5,514 nt of DNA. Origin: Betaproteobacteria bacterium UBA6904 (GTDB lineage: Bacteria; Pseudomonadota; Gammaproteobacteria; Burkholderiales; SG8-39). The position numbers and the translations under genes are program-made. The stretch covers positions 1 through 5,514 of the forward strand of contig DKBI01000085.1 of NCBI GenBank assembly GCA_002451175.1, read 5' to 3'. Positions 1 to 5,514 of the stretch are shown here, one piece after another; position 1 is the stretch's first letter; each line of letters starts with the position of its first letter. The notes beneath the pieces are model-generated. The model had not been told where the DNA came from, searched no databases, and saw only the letters and a list, made by a program, of their open reading frames with translations.

Positions 1-161
1 GCTCGACGCACGCGAGCCCGTCCCGGCCCTCTACCTTGTCACCCGACGCATACGACACCGTGTACTGCACAACGCAGGGCGCGCGCTTGGGCGAAATGAG
101 CATCGAGCGGCGCCTGCCGTTTCGCGCCCTCCCCATCGGGACCGCCGAGCACCGCCCGTGA
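1..161 (+). CDS. 3' end of an unrecognised gene, partial
   Basis: The frame beginning at base 3 is open from the window edge to a TGA at 159-161 and gives the last 52 residues of a protein whose start lies outside. Two things support coding. About 47 of its 53 codons end in G or C, against about 34 of 53 in the neighbouring open frame that runs into the transporter. Its stop also overlaps the next gene's ATG as TGATG (159-163), a common translational-coupling junction. The fragment is hydrophilic, contains one Cys (about residue 22 of the visible part) and ends in ...AEHRP. It has no membrane segment and I recognise no domain, so I assign no function. It could instead be non-coding leader that is open by chance because of the high GC. 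Confidence 0.5.
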   Translation, partial: STHASPSRPSTLSPDAYDTVYCTTQGARLGEMSIERRLPFRALPIGTAEHRP

Positions 162-1216
162 TGACGCCCCGAACTCACGCGATCGGCTGCGCCCTCCTCT
201 CCGCAGGGCTCTTCGGCGCCAGCGCGCCGTTCGCCAAGATGCTGCTCGGCTCGGTCTCGCCGTGGCTTCTTGCGGCGGTGCTGTATCTCGGCAGCGGCGC
301 GGGCCTGGCGATCTGGGATCTTCTGCGGTCTGCGTTGCCAGGTGCTCAGGCGACACCCTCGTTGGCACGCACCGATCTGCCCTGGCTCGTCGCCGCCATC
401 GTCGCCGGCGGTGTTGCGGGACCCGTGCTCCTCCTCTTCGGCCTGTCGCTGTCCGATGCGAGCGCCGCCGCGCTGCTTCTCAATCTCGAGGCGGTGTTCA
501 CCGCCGCGATCGCCTGGACGGTGTTTCGAGAGAATGTCGGCTGGCGCGTCTTCGCCGGCCTGCTGGCGATCGTGGCAGGGGGTGGGCTGCTCGCGTGGGA
601 GCAGGTGCCGCGCGCCGGAAGCTTCGCGGGACCGCTGCTCGTCGCCGGCGCCTGCCTCGCCTGGGGCATCGACAACAACCTGACCCGCAAGGTTTCGGGG
701 GGCGATGCGGTGCGAATCGCCGGTCTCAAGGGGCTTGCCGCGGGTGCAGTGAACCTTCTGCTCGCGCTGTCGTGGGACGCCGCAATGCCCTCGGGCGCGG
801 CACTCGCCGCCGGCGCGCTGCTCGGGTTCTTCGGCTATGGCCTGAGCCTCGTGCTGTTCATCGTCGCCCTGCGCGAGCTCGGCACCGCGCGCACCGGCGC
901 CTATTTTTCGGTGGCGCCGTTCTTCGGCGCAGCGCTGTCGGTCGCGCTGCTCGCCGAGCGCCCGTCGCTCGCCTTCTGGAGCGCGGCGACGCTGATGGCG
1001 CTGGGCGTCTGGCTGCACGTGAGCGAGCGCCATGCGCATGGCCACGCGCACGAGGCGATGGACCACGAGCATCCGCACGTACACGATGCGCACCACACGC
1101 ACGTGCACGATTTCCCATGGGACAGCCGCGAACCGCACGTCCATCCGCATCGGCACGAGCCGCTCGTGCACGACCATCCGCACGACCCCGACTTGCATCA
1201 CCGGCATCGGCACTAG
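161..1216 (+). CDS. EamA/DMT-family transporter with histidine-rich C-terminal tail
   Basis: This is an inner-membrane transporter of the drug/metabolite transporter superfamily, 351 residues long. About ten hydrophobic segments fall between residues 8 and 288, as expected for two five-helix EamA repeats. The first repeat ends near the loop WEQVPRAGS (about 146-154) and the second contains WGIDNNLTRK (about 168-177), a family-like motif. Ordinary EamA proteins stop near residue 290. Here a hydrophilic extension (291-351) follows, with 23 histidines in 61 residues arranged as HxHxHxH clusters, which probably binds Zn, Ni, Co or Cu ions. The start is taken as ATG 161 because it overlaps the upstream stop (TGATG). 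GTG 158 directly before it would add one residue, and no clear ribosome site is visible. Substrate is unknown: the family exports many metabolites, and the tail plus the downstream metal exporter suggest, without proving, a metal-linked role. Confidence 0.88.
   Translation: MTPRTHAIGCALLSAGLFGASAPFAKMLLGSVSPWLLAAVLYLGSGAGLAIWDLLRSALPGAQATPSLARTDLPWLVAAIVAGGVAGPVLLLFGLSLSDASAAALLLNLEAVFTAAIAWTVFRENVGWRVFAGLLAIVAGGGLLAWEQVPRAGSFAGPLLVAGACLAWGIDNNLTRKVSGGDAVRIAGLKGLAAGAVNLLLALSWDAAMPSGAALAAGALLGFFGYGLSLVLFIVALRELGTARTGAYFSVAPFFGAALSVALLAERPSLAFWSAATLMALGVWLHVSERHAHGHAHEAMDHEHPHVHDAHHTHVHDFPWDSREPHVHPHRHEPLVHDHPHDPDLHHRHRH
1031..1213 (+). repeat. Duplicated 26-residue histidine module in the transporter tail
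   Basis: The transporter tail consists of two protein-level repeats, residues 291-316 (bases 1031-1108) and 326-351 (1136-1213). They are separated by a 9-residue linker, DFPWDSREP. Aligned without gaps they agree at 14 of 26 positions, mostly His, plus the E of HE, a Pro within HxHPH and one Asp. Codons differ between copies (CAT and CAC are mixed), so the duplication is old or is kept by selection on the protein rather than being a recent DNA repeat. Multiple HxH clusters of this kind bind transition metals in other proteins, so metal binding is an inference from composition. Confidence 0.75.
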
Positions 1217-1250
1217 AATCGCGGATCCTCGGGTTGTTCCCTCGCACTCG

Positions 1251-2150
1251 ATGCCGCACGGACAGCACCCTCAGCCCCGCCCCGACCGCGCCTTTGCGCT
1301 CGCCGTGGCACTCAACGCCGGATTCGTCCTGCTCGAGGCGGCCATGGGCCTGTATGCCGGCTCGCTCGCGCTGCTAGCGGATGCCGGACACAATCTCTCC
1401 GACGTGCTCGCGCTCTCGCTGGCCTGGGGCGCCGCCGCGCTCGCGCGCCGCCCGCCCGCGGGGCGGTTCACCTACGGCCTGCGCGGCTCGACCATCTGGG
1501 CCGCCCTCGCCAACGCGATGCTGCTGCTCGTCGCGGTCGGCGCGATCGCATGGGAGGCCGTGCACCGCTTCAGCTCGCCCGCGGAGGTCTCCGCAGGCGT
1601 CGTCATTGCAGTCGCGCTCGCGGGCGTCGTCGTCAACACCGCGACGGCGGCGCTGTTCCTGCGCCGCAGGCATCACGATCTCAATGCGCGCGGCGCGTTC
1701 CTGCACATGGCGGCCGACGCCGCGATCTCCCTCGGCGTGGCCCTCGCGGGCGTCGCGATCCTGTGGACCGGCTGGGGCTGGCTCGACCCGGCCATCAGTC
1801 TCGTCATCGCGGCGGCCATCGTCGCCGGCACCTGGGAGCTGCTGCGCGAGTCGCTCGCGCTCGCCCTGCATTCCGCGCCCCGCGGCGTCGACCCCGCCCG
1901 CGTGCGCGCGTACTTCGCCGCGCTGCCCGGAGTGGCGGGAATTCACGACCTGCACGTCTGGGCGATGAGCACCACGGAAGTCGCGCTCACCGCGCACCTC
2001 GTGATGCCGGGCGGTCATCCGGGCGACCCGTTTCTCGCCGACGCGGCCCGCGAGCTGCAGCACCGTTTCGGCATCGGCCACGCCACGCTGCAGATCGAGC
2101 ACGGCAACGGCGAGCGCCCCTGCCACCTCGAGCCCGAAGACGTCGTCTAG
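1251..2150 (+). CDS. Cation diffusion facilitator (Zn2+/Co2+/Cd2+ efflux, ZitB/CzcD type)
   Basis: This inner-membrane exporter of divalent metals, normally a proton antiporter acting as a homodimer, is 299 residues long, typical of the family. The transport-site signature is complete: DAGHNLSD in TM2 (H47, D51, with D44 also acidic) and HMAAD in TM5 (H152, D156), the HD-HD arrangement usual for zinc-transporting members. Six membrane segments span about residues 14-195. A cytoplasmic C-terminal domain follows, with IHDLHVW and a closing HATLQIEH...CHL, closely resembling ZitB/CzcD ends. The N-terminus has only two His (H3, H6), unlike His-rich relatives. ATG 1251 is chosen because the frame upstream lies in the transporter's tail and no other start codon fits; no clear ribosome site precedes it. 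It follows the His-tailed transporter by 34 bases and may be cotranscribed. Exact metal preference cannot be read from sequence. Confidence 0.93.
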   Translation: MPHGQHPQPRPDRAFALAVALNAGFVLLEAAMGLYAGSLALLADAGHNLSDVLALSLAWGAAALARRPPAGRFTYGLRGSTIWAALANAMLLLVAVGAIAWEAVHRFSSPAEVSAGVVIAVALAGVVVNTATAALFLRRRHHDLNARGAFLHMAADAAISLGVALAGVAILWTGWGWLDPAISLVIAAAIVAGTWELLRESLALALHSAPRGVDPARVRAYFAALPGVAGIHDLHVWAMSTTEVALTAHLVMPGGHPGDPFLADAARELQHRFGIGHATLQIEHGNGERPCHLEPEDVV

Positions 2151-2155
2151 GGCGG

Positions 2156-2425
2156 CTACTTCGCCGGCGGCTTGGCGAAACTCTTGCCGACGACCTTGCC
2201 GTTGACGAACTGGATCGAGATCACGGCGTCCTGGGCGACCCATTTCGAGCTGCCGCCCGAGACGCCGAGCACACTCATGCCGCCGGATTCGCTGGCCGGG
2301 CCGAGCAGCGCGATGACTTCCTGCTCGGTCATCCCGTCCTGGATCTTCGCGTAGTTCTCCTGCGTCACCTTGGAACAGGCCGCCAGGAGGAGGGTGACGG
2401 CCAACGCGGCAGCACGTAGTCTCAT
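2156..2425 (-). CDS. Small SmpA/BamE-like lipoprotein (DUF3862-like)
   Basis: This predicted outer-membrane lipoprotein has 89 residues. A type II signal peptide (about 1-16) ends in the lipobox LAAC with Cys17. Ser at the next position, rather than Asp, favours sorting to the outer membrane. The mature part begins with KVTQENYAKIQDGMTEQEV and continues into a LLGPASES turn. It closes with a strand rich in VNGKVVGKSF, the pattern of the SmpA/OmlA/BamE-like fold as seen in DUF3862 proteins. A longer frame reaches upstream to 2497, but ATG 2425 is preferred because it places the signal peptide at the very N-terminus. It lies 43 bases after the DsbA-like gene on the same strand and appears to have its own promoter. 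It is unlikely to be BamE itself, since similarity is at fold-motif level. Its function is unknown. Confidence 0.85.
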   Translation of the reverse strand: MRLRAAALAVTLLLAACSKVTQENYAKIQDGMTEQEVIALLGPASESGGMSVLGVSGGSSKWVAQDAVISIQFVNGKVVGKSFAKPPAK

Positions 2426-2431
2426 GACGGC

Positions 2432-2461
2432 ACTATAAGGCAGCGCCGGCGCCGCGGGCAA
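2432..2461 (-). promoter_or_regulatory. Candidate sigma-70 promoter for the lipoprotein, likely leaderless
   Basis: On the minus strand, TTGCCC (2461-2456, 4 of 6 to the -35 consensus) and TATAGT (2437-2432, 5 of 6 to the -10 consensus) are separated by 18 bases. This is a local AT-rich spot in very GC-rich sequence. Only six bases (GCCGTC) separate the -10 box from the ATG at 2425, so the expected transcription start is at or next to the A of the start codon. No purine-rich ribosome site precedes the ATG. Both points suggest a leaderless mRNA. The element fits entirely in the gap after the DsbA-like stop codon. Confidence 0.5.
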
Positions 2462-2468
2462 TGCGTTG

Positions 2469-3122
2469 CTAGCGCGGCGCGGCGGCGAGCGCGTCATCCA
2501 CCAGCTGTTTCAGCTGCTCGTAGCCGAAGCTCGGCAGCGGCCGGCCGTTGACGAAATACTCGGGCGTCTGGGTGACGTTGAGCGCGCGCGCGTCCTCCAC
2601 GTCCTGCGCAATCACGCGGGCGACTTCGGGCGCGTTCATATCGGCGCGCAGCTGCTCGAGGTTGAGCCCCAGCCCGTCGAGGTGGCGCCAGACCCGCTCG
2701 AGCTGCGCGCGGTGCTCGATCACCCAGTCCGGTTGCGCCGCCAGCAGCGCCTCGAGCACCGGCCAGAACTTGCCCTGCTTGCGCGAGGCCTCGAGGATCG
2801 CCACGACGCGGTCGGAACCGGGGTGAAACGGCGCGTAGCGCAGCACCAGCCGGATGCGCTCGCCGCTCGCCTTCATCATGTCCTTCACCGGCGCGTAGAA
2901 GGCGCGGCACGTCCCGCAGGCCGGGTCGAAGAACTCCACGATGACGACCGGCGCGTCCGAGCGGCCGATGCCCGGCGAGTGCATGCGCATCAGGCTCGCG
3001 CGATTGCGCTCGGCGAGCTTCGCCGCCGCATCGTTCTGCCGGCCCTGATAGAGCATCGTGCCCGCGGCAAAGAGCAGCATCAGCACGGACAGCGCGGCAA
3101 AGAACAGGATTTTGCGATTCAT
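2469..3122 (-). CDS. Membrane-anchored DsbA-like thiol-disulfide oxidoreductase
   Basis: This periplasmic thioredoxin-fold protein has 217 residues. An N-terminal hydrophobic segment (about 4-24) without an obvious cleavage site suggests an inner-membrane anchor. The active site FFDPACGTCRAFY carries Cys69 and Cys72 (CGTC). The helical insertion lies at about 85-160. The cis-proline loop is QTPEYFVNG (Thr186-Pro187), followed by the last strand and helix. The order matches DsbA-family proteins. The active-site dipeptide and the Thr before cis-Pro differ from E. coli DsbA (CPHC, Val-Pro), so oxidase versus reductase/isomerase activity is open. The ATG overlaps the DsbB stop as ATGA, implying translational coupling, and the adjacent DsbB is its likely redox partner. 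The gene sits distal to cusA in the same operon. Possible substrates are Cus components or other periplasmic metal proteins, which is inference. Confidence 0.9.
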   Translation of the reverse strand: MNRKILFFAALSVLMLLFAAGTMLYQGRQNDAAAKLAERNRASLMRMHSPGIGRSDAPVVIVEFFDPACGTCRAFYAPVKDMMKASGERIRLVLRYAPFHPGSDRVVAILEASRKQGKFWPVLEALLAAQPDWVIEHRAQLERVWRHLDGLGLNLEQLRADMNAPEVARVIAQDVEDARALNVTQTPEYFVNGRPLPSFGYEQLKQLVDDALAAAPR

Positions 3123-3571
3123 GGCGAACTCCGGTGATGGGCGACGGACAGCAGGGCGACGATCGCCGCGAAGGCCAGCGCGGCCATCAGCGGAATCGTC
3201 ACGAAGCCGAACCACACGATGACCTGGTCCTTGCACGGCACGCCCTGCTGGCACGGCTGCATCGACTCCGGAATCACGCCGGCGACGAGCAGCACGTGAT
3301 ACAGCGCGATGAGCCCGCCGATCACGGCGAGCGGCAGCGCATAGCGCAGCACCTTGCGGTCGAAGGGAAACAGGCCGATCGGCAGGATCAGCGCCAGCGG
3401 GAACATGAAGATGCGCTGGTACCAGCACAGCGCGCAGGTCGGCACCTTCACGATCTCGCCGAAGAACAGCGCGCCGAACGTGGACACCGCGGCGATCAGC
3501 CAGGCCGCGAAGACGAGCGACCAGGCGGCGCTTTCCTGCGGGGGCGATGACGTCGGTGTGCTGGCTTTCAC
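3119..3571 (-). CDS. DsbB/BdbC-family disulfide bond formation protein
   Basis: This inner-membrane thiol oxidase passes electrons from a periplasmic DsbA-type protein to quinone. It has 150 residues and four membrane segments (about 17-37, 50-69, 76-98, 118-142). The first cysteine pair is in [12 protein letters not shown] (Cys46, Cys49), the family signature with the conserved Arg. The second is in QPCQQGVPC (Cys107, Cys113), the close-spaced CX5C form typical of BdbC-like members rather than the wide pair of E. coli DsbB. A following GFVTIP motif is also family-typical. The start is GTG 3571: it overlaps the cusA stop as GTGA, has GAGGAA just upstream, and gives the expected length. The frame stays open far upstream inside cusA, so an automated caller could overextend it. 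Its downstream neighbour, overlapping by 4 bases, is the probable DsbA partner. Confidence 0.93.
   Translation of the reverse strand: MKASTPTSSPPQESAAWSLVFAAWLIAAVSTFGALFFGEIVKVPTCALCWYQRIFMFPLALILPIGLFPFDRKVLRYALPLAVIGGLIALYHVLLVAGVIPESMQPCQQGVPCKDQVIVWFGFVTIPLMAALAFAAIVALLSVAHHRSSP
3129..3132 (-). promoter_or_regulatory. Ribosome binding site GGAG of the DsbA-like gene
   Basis: GGAG lies six bases before ATG 3122, inside the end of the DsbB gene. It fixes the start at the ATGA overlap and supports coupled or reinitiated translation. Confidence 0.6.
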
Positions 3572-5514
3572 GGTTTCCTCGTGGAACGGCGCCGCATCAG
3601 GTAATAGGCCGCGGGAATCACGAACATGGACAGCAGCGGCGCGGTGATCATACCGCCGATCATCGGCGCGGCGATGCGCTGCATGACCTCGCTGCCCGCG
3701 CCCTCGGACCACATGAGCGGCGCGAGGCCGGCGAGGATCACGGCCACCGTCATCGCCTTCGGCCGCACGCGCTGCACGGCGCCCTCGTCCAGCGCTTCGA
3801 CCAGCGCCTGCGGCGTGAGTTCCGCGCCGCGCGCCTCGATCGCCTGCTTGAGATACAGCAGCATCACGACGCCGAACTCCGCGGCCACGCCGGCGAGCGC
3901 GATGAAACCGACTGCGCTCGCCACCGACAGGTTGTGCCCCAGCGCCCAGACGAACCAGAAGCCGCCGACCAGGGCGAACGGCGGCACGATCATGAGCAGC
4001 AGCGCCTCGTCGAAGCGGCGGAACGTGAGGTAGAGCAGCAGGAAGATGATCGCGCCCGTGAACGGCACGACCACGACGAGGCGCCGCGTCGCGCGCTCGA
4101 GATACTCGAACTGCCCCGACCACTGCACCGAGACCCCCGGCGGCAGCTTGACGTTCGCCTCGACCGCGCGTTTCGCATCGGCGACGACGGACGACAGGTC
4201 CCGGCCGCGGATGTCGACGTAGATCCAGCCCGAGAGCCGCGCGTTTTCGCTGCGCAGCGACGGCGGCCCGTCGGCGATGGCGATGCGCGCCACCGAGCCG
4301 AGCGTGATCTGCGCGCCGCCCTCGGTCACGACCGACAGCGCGCGCAGTTTCTCGACCGAGTCGCGCACCTCGCGCGGGTAGCGCACGTTGATCGGGAACC
4401 GGCGCCGCCCTTCGATGGTTTCGCCGATGTTCTCGCCGCCGATCGCCGCCGCCACGACCGACTGCACGTCGGCCACCGAGAGGCCGAGGCGCGCGGCCGC
4501 CTCGCGATCGACCAGGAGCTCGATGTAGCGCCCGCCGGTGACGCGTTCGGCGAGCGACGAGGTCACGCCCGGGACGTCCTTCACCACGCGCTCGATCGCC
4601 TGCGCGACGCGCTCGATCTCGGCGAGATCGCTGCCCGCGACCTTGATGCCGAGCGGGCTCTTGATGCCCGTGGCGAGCATGTCGATGCGGTTGCGGATCG
4701 GCGGAATCCAGATGTTCGACAGGCCCGGCAGCTTCACCAGCCGGTCGAGCTCCTCGACGAGCTTTTCCGGAGTCATCCCCGCGCGCCATTCCTCGCGCGG
4801 CTTGAGCTGCACGGTGGTCTCGACCATCTCGAGCGGCGCCGGATCGGTGGCGGTTTCCGCGCGGCCGATCTTGCCGAAAACCCGCTTCACCTCGGGCACC
4901 GTCGCGATGAGGCGATCGGTCTGCTGGAGAATGTCCGAGGCCTTGGACGGCGAGATTCCGGGCAACGCGGTCGGCATGTACAGCAGGTCGCCCTCGTAGA
5001 ACGGCGGCAGGAACTCGCCGCCCAGGCGCGCGATCGGCCACGCGGTGGCCGCAAGGGCGAGCACGGCGGCGAACACGGTGAGCTTCGGAAAGCGCAGCAC
5101 GCCGGCGAGCATCGGGCGGTAGAGCGCGATCAGCCAGCGGTTGAGCGGATTGTTGCGCTCTTCGGGAATGCGGCCGCGGATGAGATACCCCATGAGCACG
5201 GGGATCAGCGTGACGGCGAGACCCGCGGACGCGGCCATGGCGTAGGTCTTCGTATAGGCGAGCGGCGAAAACAGCCGTCCCTCCTGCGCTTCCAGCGCGA
5301 ACACCGGCACGAACGACAGCGTAATGATGAGCAGCGAGAAGAACAGCGCGGGGCCGACCTCGGCGGCCGCCTCGCCAATCAGCCGCCAGCGCGGCTCGCC
5401 CGCGAGCGTCGCGCCGGGGTGCGCGTGCGCCCACTGCTCGAGGCGCTTGTGCGCGTTCTCGATCATGACGATCGCCGCGTCCACCATGGCGCCGATCGCC
5501 ACCGCGATGCCGCC
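3568..5514 (-). CDS. cusA: CusA-type Cu(I)/Ag(I) efflux RND pump, C-terminal part (partial)
   Basis: This is the inner-membrane, proton-driven pump of a tripartite CusCBA-like system that exports copper or silver across both membranes. The visible 648 residues begin in TM4 ([14 protein letters not shown]) and run to the natural C-terminus; the first ~390 residues lie beyond the window. TM4-TM7, the second periplasmic porter/docking half and TM8-TM12 can be followed. Using E. coli CusA numbering recalled from the literature, the periplasmic metal-site methionines 573, 623 and 672 are present (codons at 4975-4977, 4825-4827, 4678-4680). So are membrane-ladder Met403, 410, 486, 501 and 1009, and the proton-relay residues Asp405, Glu939 and Lys984. 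Met755 is replaced by Asn (4429-4431). This set favours monovalent Cu/Ag over the divalent-metal CzcA type. The stop overlaps the dsbB GTG. Upstream partners (cusB, cusC) would be expected outside. Confidence 0.93.
   Translation of the reverse strand, partial: GGIAVAIGAMVDAAIVMIENAHKRLEQWAHAHPGATLAGEPRWRLIGEAAAEVGPALFFSLLIITLSFVPVFALEAQEGRLFSPLAYTKTYAMAASAGLAVTLIPVLMGYLIRGRIPEERNNPLNRWLIALYRPMLAGVLRFPKLTVFAAVLALAATAWPIARLGGEFLPPFYEGDLLYMPTALPGISPSKASDILQQTDRLIATVPEVKRVFGKIGRAETATDPAPLEMVETTVQLKPREEWRAGMTPEKLVEELDRLVKLPGLSNIWIPPIRNRIDMLATGIKSPLGIKVAGSDLAEIERVAQAIERVVKDVPGVTSSLAERVTGGRYIELLVDREAAARLGLSVADVQSVVAAAIGGENIGETIEGRRRFPINVRYPREVRDSVEKLRALSVVTEGGAQITLGSVARIAIADGPPSLRSENARLSGWIYVDIRGRDLSSVVADAKRAVEANVKLPPGVSVQWSGQFEYLERATRRLVVVVPFTGAIIFLLLYLTFRRFDEALLLMIVPPFALVGGFWFVWALGHNLSVASAVGFIALAGVAAEFGVVMLLYLKQAIEARGAELTPQALVEALDEGAVQRVRPKAMTVAVILAGLAPLMWSEGAGSEVMQRIAAPMIGGMITAPLLSMFVIPAAYYLMRRRSTRKP
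3575..3580 (-). promoter_or_regulatory. Ribosome binding site GAGGAA of dsbB
   Basis: GAGGAA ends three bases before the GTG at 3571 (GAGG is spaced by five), within the last codons of cusA. It decides the GTG start in a frame that otherwise has no ATG before the first cysteine pair. Confidence 0.65.

Noticed and set aside
158..160. GTG as the transporter's start codon
   Set aside because: ATG follows directly and forms the TGATG overlap with the upstream stop. The one-residue difference cannot be settled, but ATG is the more likely start.
1193..1219. Possible CDF promoter: TTGCAT and TAGAAT across the transporter stop codon
   Set aside because: Spacing is only 15 bases, the -35 matches at 3 of 6, and TAGAAT contains the stop codon, so it is weak and probably accidental.
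1032..1250. Extension of the CDF gene upstream to 1032
   Set aside because: These codons are the transporter's His codons read out of frame (Thr/Ile/Arg-rich). A normal CDF N-terminus begins at ATG 1251.
2138..2148. Inverted repeat AGACGTCGTCT at the end of the CDF gene
   Set aside because: A one-base loop and no T-tract make it a poor terminator. It is coding sequence (Asp-Val-Val end) and likely chance.
1374..2243. Long minus-strand frame opposite the CDF gene, and a long plus-strand frame at 1550-2419
   Set aside because: Both are low-complexity Arg/Ala-rich shadows of the CDF and lipoprotein genes without domains or sensible starts.
2443..2452. Perfect 10-base palindrome GCGCCGGCGC between the -35 and -10 of the lipoprotein promoter
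   Set aside because: It could be an operator, or a hairpin after the DsbA-like gene, but such palindromes are expected by chance at this GC content. It has no loop and no following T-run.
2466..3137. Plus-strand open frame of 223 residues opposite the DsbA-like gene
   Set aside because: Composition (His/Arg/Leu/Ala-rich) is typical of an antisense shadow. The minus strand has a clear thioredoxin-fold protein with an active site.
3572..5434. Very long open frame upstream of the DsbB start, on the same strand as cusA
   Set aside because: It is the shadow of cusA in high-GC DNA: Arg/Ala/Gly-rich with no recognisable domain, while the overlapping frame matches CusA residue by residue. Only its last 150 codons are real (dsbB).

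Overview
The window is about 70% GC, with strongly GC-biased third codon positions and tightly packed, often overlapping genes. Together with a proton-driven CusA pump, a DsbB/DsbA-type pair and an SmpA/BamE-like lipoprotein, this points to a Gram-negative proteobacterium. A betaproteobacterium is my best guess, but that is inferred from style and gene content and rests on no marker gene. No RNA gene, insertion sequence or CRISPR array is visible, and no stretch over 300 bases lacks a gene.

Layout. Plus strand: the 3' end of an unrecognised gene (1-161) overlaps, through TGATG, the start of an EamA/DMT-family membrane transporter (161-1216). The transporter ends in a long histidine tail built from two copies of a 26-residue module. 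After 34 bases comes a cation diffusion facilitator of the ZitB/CzcD type (1251-2150). Minus strand, read right to left: the C-terminal ~60% of a CusA copper/silver RND pump (5514-3568, cut by the window edge), a DsbB/BdbC-type quinone-linked thiol oxidase (3571-3119), a membrane-anchored DsbA-like thioredoxin-fold protein (3122-2469), and then, behind what looks like its own promoter, a small SmpA/BamE-like lipoprotein (2425-2156). The two gene sets converge with only 5 bases between stop codons.

How the genes may work together. CusA, DsbB and the DsbA-like protein are joined by 4-base start/stop overlaps (GTGA, ATGA), so they are very probably one translationally coupled operon. CusA keeps the Cu(I)/Ag(I) methionine ladder known from the E. 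coli enzyme. The simplest reading is that periplasmic copper export and periplasmic disulfide chemistry are made together. The divergent neighbours (CDF exporter and His-tailed transporter) also suggest transition-metal handling, so most of the window looks like a metal-homeostasis neighbourhood. The most interesting points are the cusA-dsbB-dsbA coupling, the duplicated His module on a DMT transporter, and a probable leaderless promoter for the lipoprotein.
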